Shown in pieces: positions 34,019 through 46,382 of a DNA stretch of 64,000 nucleotides. How positions within the stretch are numbered: the stretch's first letter is position 1; each line of letters begins with the position of its first letter. The DNA comes from Lumnitzera littorea. Taxonomy: Eukaryota > Streptophyta > Magnoliopsida > Myrtales > Combretaceae. Made by a program: the position numbers and the translations under genes. Location: contig JAMXBB010000009.1 of NCBI GenBank assembly GCA_024138015.1, positions 39,430,344 through 39,494,343 of the forward strand, given 5' to 3'. The notes under the pieces are model-generated. The model did no database searches. It was given only the letters and a program-made list of their open reading frames with translations, and was not told the DNA's origin.

Positions 34019-36550
34019 TGATGTTTTCCCGGTTTTTATTATTTTCCTTAACATGATTAGTATTAAATAGGTTTATATTAAACTCTAACCTGTTTAATAC
34101 TAATCATCAATTAAGAGTTGAGAAAACTTGGTTTTCTTTATAATTTTGAAATGTTTGAAGTCACCACATGATCAGAGTCGGGAAAAAAAGGTTTAAATTT
34201 AGCCAATTGAGTGTATTGATTTTAACCTAGACACTTAATTGCATGAAAAACTAATTTTATTTTTTTTAAAAAAAAATTCGAGGATTGAGTACAAGAGCTA
34301 ACCTATTAAGTCCTTAGTGAGTACTACTTTTAACTTTTTGAATTTAAATTTATCTTTTAAAATATCCATTTAGCTAATTATATATTCACAAAAACTAATT
34401 CAATTTGCACAAAAATAACAAATTAAAAATTATCTACAAAAGGGAAAATAAAAAGATTTCCTTATTTTAAATTACCCCATAAGTATCTACGTACTCTCTA
34501 ATAGGGATTGAACTTTCCCTAGTTCGTTTGTTGTAAAACTTTAATCTGTTGATGTATTTTAATTTTTTAAAACAATTAAGTTTAAGTTCTTTAATCATTT
34601 GATTTTATTTAAAGAAAACTCTAAAGGAAGGGTCCTAATTTTTTTTACTTTGAAAAACTCTAATTTTGAAAAAGGGTTTATTTATTTATTTGGAAAATAA
34701 ATTTTCCTAAGTGATAAAATTTTTTTATTTATTATATGTATTTTTTATTTTTCTTTTATTTTGACTGAACATGCTTAAAAAAAAAACTTCTCTTCCCCTT
34801 GTTTTTTTCTTTTTCATTTTCTTAATTTTTTTCTTATTTTTTTTAATTTATGTTTACAAGTTTGTATTATAATACATTAAATTGAAAAAGAAAAAGAAAA
34901 AGGAAAAAACGAAAAAAGGAGAAAAAAAATACAATAGAATGTTAGAAAAATATAAATGACTAAAATAAAAAAAAAAAACGACAAAGGAAACAAGGAAAGG
35001 AGGTTGGACATGTACTGGATTGTAAGCCGATCATGGATTTGAGTCGAGTTAGGTTGGTCATGAATTTAAGCTGCTTGTTGGGTATTTGGATTACTTAGGG
35101 AAGGAGGGAAAGCAATGCACGAAGGGGGTGGTTTAGACCGATCTAGGCACCAAAACGAATGGGAGAAGTTAGATTTATGTGTATTTCATTAGGAAATATG
35201 AGGAGAGAATTGATGCCTTAGCCAATGAAGGTGGTTTGAGTGTGTTTCAAAGTTGGTTGCCACTTGGTGCTAGTGGCCACTTCGCATGATGGTGAGTGGT
35301 GAGTGAAGTATCTATTGGGCTATAGTTTTTCGAGGACAGAGAAGTGGATGGTGGTGGTGGTTTTCATCGAAAACTATTGTGGAAGGTACTACTTCTAAAG
35401 AGAGAAAGAGAGAGAGTGTGTAAGAGAGAGATTTATGCTAGAGAGAGAGAATGTAGAGTATGTGTTCTTTGAGTTGATTTTAGTGATTATATGTGTTAGA
35501 AACAAAGAGAAAACCCCTATTTATACAAATTCAGGCTCGATTTCACTAAGTAAGTCAAAGATCGAAGTAAATTCATAATCCACTCATTAATACGTTTGAT
35601 GAAGTTCAATTTCAATTAGAATATGATTCGAGTGAAATGAGTGTTCAAACTATGTTCCTAATCCTTCGTTTTTGCTACAAAAGATCAATGGAAGCTTCAA
35701 TTCTTTCCTAATTTGCTCGAATTTGAAGAATTATCAAGAAGCTACAATCTTAGTTTTGTATTTTTTTTTTTTGGATTTTCTTAGTCTAAATTAGCCAAGC
35801 AAATGATTGAATTTAGATGAAAAAATGGCTAGGTTCAAGACTAGGACATATCAGGTACTTAATTCTACCGTTAATTTGAGTGGAATCGTGTGGAATCCAT
35901 ACAAAATGGTAGCTCAAACATGAGCCAACAAATTAGTTTTTTTTTTTTTTTTCATTTAGAGAACTATTAGGAAAAGATAAGAAAACAAGAGGAAATGACT
36001 CAGGCCAAGCATGTGCAATACGTACGCATGTGCCCAACTTGGTACGTATGATACATGTGCCTAAGTCAAAAGAAGAGTAGGCGCCAAGTGCTTTATTTGT
36101 GTAGGGTCCAAAAAAAAAAAAAGAGGGCCAAATCACACGGACTAGGTTCAAGACTTGGTTTGACCCTCCTTAAGCCTTTTTTTTTTTTTACATAATTGTA
36201 ATAATAATAAAGGCAAAAAAGGGAAAGAAGAAAACAAATAAATAAACATTAAACCTAAAACTACTAGCCATAAATTTTAGTTTCATACAAATTTTTTATT
36301 CAAGCCTAATTAATTTTTCTTTAACTTAAACCCAACCCTAAAATTAAACAAGCTTAAAAAAAAAAGGACCTGCTCAATATGACTTAACAACACTAATAAT
36401 GACATAGGGCCTTTTACTCTATTATTCCTAAATTAAAAATTTTTTATTTTTTCAAAAGAAAATCTAAATTTTATATATTTGACCCTTTTCCTTATTATAA
36501 AAAAAAAAAAGCTAAGATTACAAAAGGGCGAAAAAAATGAGGTATTTACA
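34019..36550 (-). repeat. Long LTR, 3' copy of the gag-only element
   Basis: About 2532 bp. Shared blocks with the right copy occur in the same order: GGTTTTCTTTATAATTTTG, TAACAAATTAAAAATTA, TTATGTGTATTTCA, GTATCTATTGGGCT, AACAAAGAGAAAAC, AGTAAATTCATAATCCACTC, AATGACTCA/AAATGACTCG and CTAATAATGACATA. On the minus strand it starts TGTAAATACC and ends ATCA. It contains GA-rich tracts near 35395-35455. Contains no gene. Confidence 0.85.
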
Positions 36551-36859
36551 ACTGTCTCTCTTTATAGTGAAATTTGAATAAAATTTGAATAAAATTTTGG
36601 TACAAAGATAAAAGAGACATCATTTTTGCATTGAAGATAATTTTGCCCTAAGAAGCACTACAACTAGTTGGCTATCTTAGGCTTGATTTACTAAGGATTT
36701 AATGAAAGATGAAAGATGAAAGAAAGAGAAGACACTTTAGGAACTGATTGAGAAACAAGAGTAGGTTTGTGAATGGTATAATGTGCTATGACCTAACTAT
36801 AACCTTAAAGGAAATGTGAGATGGGATAGCACTTTGTAAGTTAGCTAGAACCCTAAAGA

Positions 36860-37383
36860 TACCATCTTGGATGGATGGTACAAAACAAAGTAAACCTTAA
36901 ATGATAATCATAGATTGATGGTTTTCCAAATTAACACCAATGTGAGCACCATCTTGGATTGATGAGTTTTAGGTATACAATTTTGAATTGATGGGCTTGA
37001 ACAAATACTTGAACATCATCTTGGATTGATGGACTTTTTTTTTTTTTTTAATAAAACTTAAACACTATCTTGGATTGATAGGTTTAGAAAAACTTAAACA
37101 CCATCTTAGATTGATGAGTCTTAGTAAAAACTTGAATACCATCTTGGATTGATAGGCTTTAAAAGAAACTTGAATACCATCTTAGATTGATGAGTATTAT
37201 AAAAAATTTGAACACCATCTTAGATTGATGGGTCTTGACTAAACTTGAACACCATCTTGAATTGATTGGTATAGAAAAACTTGAATATCGTCTTGGATTG
37301 ATGGGCTTTAAAAAAACTTAAACACCATCTTGGATTGATGAGTACGGTACCATCTTATATCTTGGATTGATGAGTATTGAAAA
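36860..37383. repeat. Tandem repeat, about 14 units of 35-40 bp
   Basis: The core CATCTTGGATTGATG recurs about every 37 bp with variants, for example at 36949, 37015, 37102, 37138, 37214, 37287 and 37324. Between cores are A-rich spacers with ACTTGAACACC. It lies in the interior of the gag-only element next to its 3' LTR. No open frame runs through it on either strand. Confidence 0.9.
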
Positions 37384-39040
37384 ATTGATTAGGTTTCTTA
37401 AAAAGTTTTCTCAACTATGCAATTTACTTGGAATTAGCAAAAATGACCTCAAGGATTGACTTAAGAGAGAGAATAAGCTATCATGGTCACTTGATTTGGT
37501 TACTGGGGGCTTACCCCTCCTTAAAATTGGCAAAAAGAAATCTTGGATTAGATATTAGGGATTAGGCTCCTTTACTTGAACTTGAGTGATTATCATAAAA
37601 CCAAAAATGGTCACTAGGACCAAGTAGGAAGAAAAAAAATTTACAAGTGAGGGTAAGACGCATGTTTGCAAGTAACGAAATTGGGCACTAAGGTTGAGTG
37701 GGAAGAAAATTAAGGTAGAACTCATACTTGAAAGTGACAAAACTACGTACTGGAGCAAAAAAAGTTGGATAGAAAGACCAGTCTTAAATCAACTTAAAGA
37801 AAAACTTGTCTTTTTCTCTTCTCTTTCTCTCTCTCTCTCTCTCTCTTTTTTTTTTTTTCATTGCTAACAATTTTAGGCTCTTCATATATGCAAGCCATTG
37901 ACAATTCACTCTTTTCTTGACTTTGCTCAAATCGCTTGACAATCTCATCTTGAAGAGCTCCTCTTTTCTCGGGCTACTCGGGGCAAGAGATCTTTTGGTA
38001 TCACCTAAGGTGATCATAAGGGCAATAACATCTCATAATTGATTAGTTTCGCCTAAGAGGACTTCCTTACCTTCTCTTGGTTCAAATTTCCACTCTTGAC
38101 TACATTCTAAAACTTATAGCATATCTTGTAAGTGCTATACTTTAATTAATCTGTTAGGTCTTTTTCGGATTACAATGTAATATAAGCTTTTGGTCCTTGG
38201 TTTAAAAAATGGATATTAATGAAGTGGCATTTTGAAAGAATCACTTTTTAACTCAAGTTTACAAGTCAAAAACCCTATAGGTGAAAGTAAAATTGTACTT
38301 GCCCTAGTTTCAAAAGTAACTTTTACCACGAATAAGGGTTTTTATCTTAAGGGATGGGCCTTACTTTATAATAGGCCTTTTGAGGTACACACCCCTAATC
38401 AGTTTTAGGTTTCAAGGCTTTAGAATTAATCACTGTGTTTTTGTAAATTTCTTTCTCAAGCATGTTTTTCATTTCCTCATACCTATTTTTATTTTCCTCT
38501 TTTCTATCTTTCTTCTCTCTTTTTTTTTTCTTTATTTTTTTTAATTTGATCCAAGAAAAAGGTGATCATCCCTTTTTTTTTTTTTTTGGTATATGACTCA
38601 CAATGTATGTGGTTTGTGTATAGTGTTTAGATTGGAAGCCTTTCTTCATGTTAAAGAAAATAAGTATCCAAAAGTAAAAATTACAGTTAAATTGAGGCAA
38701 CTAGAGTAGGCATAAATTATTTTTAACATTTTCTCTTTTTTAATGATCCTACCCTCTAAATTATCCTATTGTGAGATGGTTCTTGATAGAGTTTAATTTT
38801 TGAAATACTTCATTGAGTAGGCTCAAAGGGGTTGACAAGGGATATTTTATGTTTTAGGATAGAGAAATAAATGCTTAATGTTATTTTGATTAGCATATCA
38901 ATTTCAAGATGTACTTCTTTTAAGGAACGAGTCCAAATCCTCACTTTAATGACACTTAACACTAAAGTGTTTAGGATTTAGGAAATCTCTAACAATACAA
39001 ATCATAAAGTACTTAGACTTCTTTAATAATTTCCCCTCAT
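37384..39040. other. Non-coding interior of the gag-only element
   Basis: No coding domain seen. A CT-rich microsatellite is at 37815-37846 and T runs are at 37847-37858 and 38574-38587. In an autonomous element, Pol would be expected here on the minus strand after gag; nothing like RT, RNase H or integrase can be read. Confidence 0.6.
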
Positions 39041-39043
39041 TCT

Positions 39044-40100
39044 CTAGTTTCTATTGAAGTACCCTAGTTTCCCTTGGCTTAAACTCCTGCTGCTCTTTTG
39101 TTTGGATGTTCTTATCATGTTAATACATGACCCAGTGTATTGTGAAGAAACATTTACGTTAACCTTTAGTCCATTTAGATTGGTAAAGTCCATTTGAAGA
39201 AACCTAGTATCAATTAAGTCTTGAATCTTATGCTTCAATTTCCAACAGTCTTCTATAGAATGACCTATTGGGCACATGTGGTATTCATATGGTGGGCTAA
39301 GATCTAGCCTTTAAAGCTTGTGCCTAAATGGAGGAGGTACATGACTTAGCTTTCCTACCTCTTTCAATTGATGAAGAAGTTGAGTTATTGGGATCGAAAT
39401 CAAAGTAAGATTTCTTCTAAGCATCTTTGTTTCAAAGTCTACTAAATTTATAACCATTTCAAGACTTGTTGAGATAACTTGGTCTTTAGCCAACTTTTTT
39501 GTTCTTATTGCCTCCTCAATGCGGTTGCCTGTTGAAACTACATCTATAAAGCTAGAGGTTGATTGCCCTAGGAGACAATTAAAATATGGCCCATTCAATA
39601 TCTAGATAAATGCTTTAGTTAATTCCTTCTCTAATAAAGGGGAGGTGATTTTAGTTGCCATGCCCCTCCATCTTTAGGCAAATTCCTTGAAGGATTCATT
39701 GTCGTCTTTCATCATGTTACTCAAGTCTTAATAGATGATGCTATCTCCACATTGAATTTGTAACGTTCAAAGAATGCTTGAGCTAACTTATCCCATGTAT
39801 CAACTTGTTTCAAGTTTAATTAGGTATACCAAGACAAAGCTGGCCCAATGAGTTGTCTTGAAATGTTTGAACCAATAGTTGCTTGTTTTTTATGTAACAA
39901 GCCATCTTGCATAAATACAGCTTAACGTGGAGCTTAGGGCATCTGATCTTATCATATTTCTCAAATTCTGGTACATTGAGTTTCTCAAGATAGGCATCAA
40001 TATCATATGTAGAAAAGTCGGTGATGTTAACCTGTTCAAATCTATCATCACTCCTAAATGCCTTCATTCTCTCACCAAGTTATTGGGTTAACTTCTGTTC
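39044..40100 (-). pseudogene. Gag-like gene of the LARD/TR-GAG element
   Basis: Minus-strand open frames 40067-39816, 39598-39311 and 39277-39044 are pieces of one gag. The first has EKLNVPEFEKYDKIRCPKLH and LYLCKMACYIKNKQLLVQTF, the conserved start of the retrotransposon gag domain. The second has NGPYFNCLLGQSTSSFIDVV and GNRIEEAIRTKKL. The third has HSIEDCWKLKHKIQDLIDT, a zinc-knuckle-like segment with one knuckle Cys lost (MCPIGH instead of a paired Cys). Stops and frameshifts break it in at least three places. Nothing Pol-like follows. Confidence 0.8.
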
Positions 40101-42428
40101 CTACTCTTTAAGATTATCTTAACTAGGCTCTAAGTTGATTGGTCTTGAATTAACCAACCTTGTATCGACCTTAAAAGGATCAAGATCCAATATTAGATGC
40201 TCTTCATTTGCTAACACTACTATTCTGAGTAAGGTCATCCTGTCAATCATAAAGTTCATATGTTTGGTCATTTTTGCTACATTTTGCTCTAATGAATGAA
40301 ACCTTACTTCTATAAGATTGGTGCCATCAAGGTTGTCGTTATTTCTAATCTTGGCTATTGCTCTTGATCAAAACTCTCACCTATTAACAACTCCCTAATT
40401 TTTTTTTTTTTTGAAAAACCACTTTCTTTTGAGAGAAAGAAAAGGACTTATTTAAAAAAAAAATGGAATATGAGGATAAGGCTCATTTATAAGTTGTAAG
40501 ACAAGAGCAAAAAAACATTTCTATGGGATTGGGAGTGTAAATATAATCAATCATCAATGACCAAGAAATATAATCCTAAGGATGTGTAAGTGAGAGTTGA
40601 TAAAAGGCCTTGAGAAAAGTACTTGTAAAAGAAATCAAATATTTACAATTAAAAGCCTAAGGACACGACTCTCTTAGAAAAATTTTTCCTTTTTATGTTT
40701 TCTTCGCAATGTTATTCAATCATAAGCTATAGGTAAAGGGAATTCAAAAATGCAATATGAAAGCATGTAGATGTAGAGAGGGGAGTTAGCAAACTAACTA
40801 TGATGTGGCAAGGAAAACATTTTTATTACAAGTTTTTAATACAAATAATCCTTAAAGTCTAGATCCTTTTTTTCTTGTGGCCTCTTGGCTCCTCTTTAAT
40901 CTTCTTTCTTTTCTTTAGCTCAACAACCTCGATCTATCTGGCAACCAAGGAGATATCTTCAGTATAGAACTTCTAGAAAACTTTGACCCAATAATTGGTA
41001 GCAACATCTTTAGAGACTTTAATGATAGCAGTAAATGCATCAATGGGATTCATCATTTAAATGCCTTTTCGATGCAGGAAATTAAGTTTATGGCTCTAAG
41101 CATGGTTGATAAACGAAACTATGAGTAAAGCCATATTGGTCTTTAATTCTCCATTCTTCTCTTCTTAGAAACAACTAAGCGATTTGGCTTGTATAGTTAA
41201 TAGCATAGGGATATAAAACTTTCCTTTTAAATATTAAGTCACTAACTCTGAATCCTATGATGTATGTAAAATACCTCATTAAGAAATAAAACAATCCTAA
41301 ATGCTACCAAGATATAAGTGTTTATTCTATGTTGCTGCTAATCTTCAAAGCTACTATAAAAGAGTTTCTGATTGTAGTTAGATGGGGTTGCGAACTAAGT
41401 GAAGAGATCGTCTACCCTAATGATTCTCTTATGGGGATTTTCCTATATTTTACGTACTTCAGATTCACAAAAGCCAAAGAGTCTATTGAAAATCTTTGCA
41501 AGCCTAACTGTGATCTTTGGAACATATCCTCTGCTTCCAACAAAAGGGGACTCCTAACAAATAGGAGTATTCTTTAACAGTTGGGTTTTATTGATACGGG
41601 CTAAAACAAAAGATTAACTATGAGAGTCCTAGAAGTGGATCAAAGCTCTTACCATGGTGATATTAGCTTAAATTTTAAGCAGCGAAAGGACAAAAGCACT
41701 TTTATTTTGAATCATCTTCTACTGGGGTGGATTAAAAATTTAGAATATTTTTCAAGTATTCCTCTTAGCTTGAAAGGCTTATGAATATGAACTTTTTTGA
41801 AAAGGGTTGGTGTGATAGAGGACCTAACTATTTTATAAAAAAAAAAAATGATGAAAAGAAAATTACATTAAAGCTATCATATTTATAGGGGAATTAAATC
41901 GATATTCTAAAGAAAAGAAAACGTTTATAGGGAAAAGATTAGGAAACTTCATCATTAAAATTTTTAATTTTTTTGGTCTTGCCACATCATGTTTATTTAC
42001 CAAATAAGGGAAAGGGTTTGTATATGCAATTAAGGTAGGATTCAAAGGTCCTTAAGCTCTATGATCTTATATGCTTTCAGGGAAGCGGTTTATTGATTAT
42101 ATTGAAGCTTAAGTGGGGTAACCTAATCAGCCCCAAAAGGTGGTTACCCCATAGGATTGGAAGCTTACATAATAATCCCTCTCTGAAGATTTTAAGATAG
42201 CTTGGGTCTGACCGCATCTACCATGCATCCTTAATGTAATCATTCCCCTTAAAATCCCAAGTATGATGCATACGACAAGCGAATATAACAAACAACATAT
42301 ATTTACATGAAACAAATCAAATACATGAATGAATATCATGGGGATTTTGAAAGACAAATTTAATTTCAAAAGTTTTTAAGCGATTAGCCCTCTTGACATC
42401 CCTAATGAAGTCGCCATGTTGTTGAACC
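40101..42428. other. Interior and leader of the gag-only element
   Basis: On the minus strand this is the leader between primer site and gag, plus possible gag N-terminal remnants near 40080-40380. The 82-codon plus-strand frame at 41329-41577 shows no domain. Nothing else is recognised. Confidence 0.5.
42396..42415 (-). other. Primer-binding-site-like sequence of the gag-only element
   Basis: Minus strand TGGCGACTTCATTAGGGATG begins 13 bases after the LTR end. From memory it resembles the TGGCGACTCTGCTGGGG-type primer site of Tat/Ogre-like and large non-autonomous plant elements. The distance from the LTR is a little longer than usual. Confidence 0.45.
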
Positions 42429-44969
42429 TGATTTTTTCCTAGTTTTTATTATTTTCCTTAAGTTGATTTAAACTCTAATCCATTTAATACTAACCTTCAA
42501 CTAAGAGTTAAGAAAAACTTGGTTTTCTTTATAATTTTGAAAAGTTTGAAGTTACCACCTGACTAAAGTAAAAAAAAAATAGGTTCAATTAAAATCAATT
42601 AGGTGAATTGATTTTAACGTAAATTCTAGATTGCATGAAAACCAATTTTAAAAATGATTTATGAAAGCTAGAGATTTGAGGCTAATGGCTAATCTACTAA
42701 ATCCTTAATGGATATCACTTTCAACTTTTCGAATTTAAATTTACGTTTTAAAATACCTATTTAGCTACTTATACATTCATAAAAACTAATTCAATTTGCA
42801 CAAAAAAATAACAAATTAAAAATTACATTGAAAAGGGAAAATAAAAGGATTACCTTATGTTAAGTTACCATATAGGTACCTACGTACTTTCTAGTAAGAA
42901 TCAAACTTTCCATGGTTTGTTCATTGTAAAACTTTAATCTGTTGATGTCTTTTAGTTTTTAAAAACTGTTGAGTTTAAGTTGTTTAACCATTTGATTTTA
43001 TTTAAATAAAAATCTAAAGGAAGGGTCTTAATTTTTTGAATTTGAAAAACTTAAAAAAAAACTCTAATTTTGAAAAAGGATTTATTTATTTATTTAAGAA
43101 ATGAATTTTTCTAAGTGATAAAAACTTTTATTTTATTTTCTTTTTATTTATTATATATTTTTATTTTTCTTTTATTTTAACTAAAAATGCTTAAAAATTA
43201 AGGAAAAAAAAAAGCTTCTCTTCCCCCTTTTTTTTCCTTTTCATTTTTCTTCTTTTTTATATTTACAAGTTTGTATTGCAATATAATAAATTGAAAAAGA
43301 AAAAGTAAAAAAGAAAAAAAAAAGCAAAAAAAAAAAAATACAATAGAAAACTACCAAAAAAATAATAAATGATTAAAAAAAAATAAAGGAAACAAGGAAT
43401 GGAGGCTAGACATACGCTAGATCATGGGCTAGTAACAAATTCGAGTCGGGTCAAGTTGGCCACAAATCTAACCCGCCTACTGGGTATTTGCATCAAGCAT
43501 GCAAAGAGGGGAAGTAATGTATGGAGAGAGTGGTTCAGATTGATTTGGACACCAAAATGAATGAGAGAAGTTGGATTTATGTGTATTTCACAAGGAAATA
43601 TGGCGATAGAATTAATGTCTTGGTCAACGGTGGTGGTTTGGGTGTGTTTAAAAGTTGGTCGCTACTTGGTGATGGTGGCCACTTAGCATGATGGTAGGTA
43701 GTGTGTGAAGTATCTATTGGGCTTTGGTTTTTCGAGGACGGGGAAGTGGATGGTGGTGGTAGTGGTGGTTTTCGACAAAAACCATGTAGAGGATGCTATT
43801 TGTAGAGAAAGAGAGAGAGAATTCGTGCGAGAGGGAAAAGGTGTAGTGTAAGTGTTCTTTGAGTTGATTTCAGTGATTGTGTGTGTTTGAAACAAAGAGA
43901 AAACCTCTATTTATACAAATTCAAGGCTTGATTTCACTTGGTAAGTCAAAGATCGGAGTAAATTCATAATCCACTCATTAATGGGTTTGACAAACTTTAA
44001 TTTCAATTAAAACGCGATTCAAGTGAAACATGTGTTCATAATGTGTTCCCAATCCTTCATTTTTGTTGAAAAAGGTTAATTGAAGCTTCAATTCTTTCCT
44101 AATTTACTTAGATTTAAAGAATGATTAGGACACTACAATCTCAGTTTTGTTTTGTTTTTTCCTTTTTTGGATTTTCTTAGGCTAAACTAGCTAAGTAAAT
44201 GACTAAATTTGGATGCAAAAATGCCTAGGTTTGAGACTAGGACATACCGAGTACTCAATTCCACTATTAATTCGAGTGGAATCATGTAGAATCCACATGA
44301 AAAGGTAGCTTAAACAAGAACCACCAAACTTTTCTTTTTTTCTTGTCTAAAGAGCTATTAGGAAAAGAAGAGAAAATGACTCGAGCCAAGCACATACAAC
44401 ATGTGTGCATGTACCTAACTTGGCACATGTAATACATGAGCCTAAGTCAAAAGAAGAGCAAGTTCCAAGCGCTTGCTTCTTATGGGCTCCAAAAACAAAA
44501 GAGGGCCTTTTACCTTATTTCATAGTCACATGGACAAGTTAGAGACCTAGTTTGACCCTCCTTGACCCCTTCTTTTTTTTTTTTTTTTAAACTAATAATA
44601 ATAATAAAGATAGAAAAGGGAAAGAAGAAAATAAATAAATAAATAAACATTAAACCTAAAACTACCAACGTTAAATTTTGGTTTCATACAAACTTTTTAT
44701 TTAAGCCTAATTATTATTATTATTTTTAACTTAAACCCAACACTAAAATTAAACTACCTTAAAAAAAATGACTTGCTCAATGTGACTCAACAACACTAAT
44801 AATGACATATGGCCTTTTGCTCTATTTTTCCTAAATTAATTTTTTTTTTAATTTTTTGAAAAGAAAATCTAATTTTTTTTTTTTTTTTTTGCATTTTTGA
44901 ATTAAGACTCTTTTCCCTATTCTAAAAAAAAGTTAAAATTATAGTGAGAGCAAAAGTAAGGTATCTAAA
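42429..44969 (-). repeat. Long LTR, 5' copy of the gag-only element
   Basis: About 2541 bp, partner of 34019-36550, alignable by eye along its whole length with many substitutions and small indels. Its minus-strand first bases read TTTAGATACC instead of TGTAAATACC. The 70-codon frame at 43683-43895 is not supported as a gene. Confidence 0.85.
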
Positions 44970-45237
44970 GAGACAATGGTGAGAATCTACATTTGACAAA
45001 CGGAAGACCTTGGTATCAGGGTAAATTTCCCTCAACACTACATTCACCCACATACCATAGGTCAGCCATACCACATTCATCCATATAGAATTGATATCTT
45101 CTCGTTGTAGATTGAATAACATCTTTACTACCCCATTTCTCATTGTTTGACAACACTTCATTAAAATCTCCAACCATCATCCATGGACTATTTATCATAG
45201 GTACCGAGTAGCTAAGTTAATACCAAAGACTTTATCG
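44970..45237 (-). pseudogene. LINE endonuclease domain, C-terminal end
   Basis: Minus-strand frames 45198-45016 and 45173-44922 give INSPWMMVGDFNEVLSNNEK, the GDFN motif of the AP-like endonuclease of L1-type LINEs, then YQFYMDECGMADL. After a frameshift comes RLSNVDSHHC, matching the S-D-H motif with Asp replaced by His. It is cut right after this motif by the gag-only element; the next LINE residues continue at 34018. The upstream part of the domain is missing. Confidence 0.85.
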
Positions 45238-46353
45238 AATAAAATAATTTCCGTGTGCATAATTAGCTAAAACATACCAAGACAAGTCAAGAGACCTTAA
45301 TGATAATCAATAACATATAATGCGGATTACAAATGAATATAAGAAATTTTAAATAATAAGGAATAGTGAAATTATAATTCTTCATGATATTATGATTTTA
45401 AATATTATAGATAACTATAATATCATGAACTCAAATGTAAATCTCAATAACATGCTAACCAAAAAAAAAAAAAAAAAACGAACGCTATAATTACTATAAA
45501 TAAGATATAAGATGCGCACATTATCTCATAACCTTATACACAACGCAACGTTTTCAAAAGGGTTATGTGTTATAATTTGATATATGTATATGGGTAGGTA
45601 TTATGTATTTAGCTGTTTCAAATATATAACCTATAACTTTATACTAATGAAGTAATTCCCAAAATAAAAAAAAATTCCTTATTTTAATGACAATATATAT
45701 AGTATTCATTACCTATAAATACTATCATATTGAAAACATAGAATAATAAATAAGTGCATGTTATATGTATAAGGTGATCATATAATAGTTAATTGTATTT
45801 GTAATTGTAGTTTCTGACATTGTCAATTCATATGTTTAAGTATATGTATTCTAATGATTTATGTAAATAAGTGTATTTGGCATATTTGTGTATAACATAA
45901 TATATATGTATATATTGCTTATATAAAGATACATAAATAAATAAATGCGTCTCCTATACTTTTACATTTGGTAAGTCCAATTTGCCTTAAATATAAATGA
46001 TTTTCATGTATAGACTATTACTTTTACATTTGGTATAGAATTCGACATTATAACTACTTTTCGAAAACTTATAAGTATAATTATATATATTCATGTACAT
46101 AGAGATATATGTACAGTGGATACCGCTAGATACCTTATGAATCAAATTTCTCGACTATAAATATATATGTAGGTTACATATGTAAATCATTCGAGATTAC
46201 TCATCTATATATATATATATAAATTTAAATAGCAACCATACTTATATTACATTATTTTGGAAAAGTATGTGTTCCAATGCATGCATAATGTACGTATATG
46301 GAAGTATAACTATATTTAGGAATTGTATTTACAAAGTTATATGTATACATGCG

Positions 46354-46382
46354 TGTATATATATGTGTATGTGTGTGTGTGT
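46354..46382. repeat. TA/TG microsatellite
   Basis: A TATATATGTGTATGTGTGTG-type run with interruptions. Confidence 0.8.

Larger units (their letters stand above)
34019..44969 (-). mobile_element. Gag-only LTR element (LARD/TR-GAG-like), 11 kb
   Basis: Two direct repeats of about 2.5 kb (34019-36550 and 42429-44969) flank a 5.9-kb interior. The interior encodes only a minus-strand gag-like protein; no protease, RT or integrase was seen in either strand. A primer-site-like TGGCGACTTCATTAGGG lies inside the right LTR, so the element reads on the minus strand. It sits inside the minus-strand LINE, between endonuclease and RT coding parts. It fits the description of large non-autonomous LTR elements that depend on other elements for Pol. 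Possibly of the Tat/Ogre branch of Ty3/gypsy, judged from the gag and primer site only. Confidence 0.8.
30497..45237 (-). mobile_element. LINE (L1-type), minus strand, split by a gag-only LTR element
   Basis: Read from the right on the minus strand: endonuclease end (45200-44970), then after an 11-kb insertion the linker and reverse transcriptase (34018-32500), a zinc-binding region (about 32200-31130) and C-terminal RNase H (31090-30614), ending near 30497 in an A-rich tail. Without the insertion it is about 3.8 kb, so it is 5'-truncated inside the endonuclease domain. AATAAAAT occurs at both outer edges (30489-30496 and 45238-45245) and may be the target-site duplication, although it is AT-rich and could be chance. 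Frames are broken by many stops. Confidence 0.8.

Noticed and set aside
36860..37383. CRISPR-like array
   Set aside because: The repeats are adjacent and diverged, with A-rich spacers of similar sequence and no unique spacers. The context is a plant retrotransposon.
37815..37858. CT/T-rich tract as a regulatory element or promoter
   Set aside because: It is a simple microsatellite inside the gag-only element, with no gene beside it.
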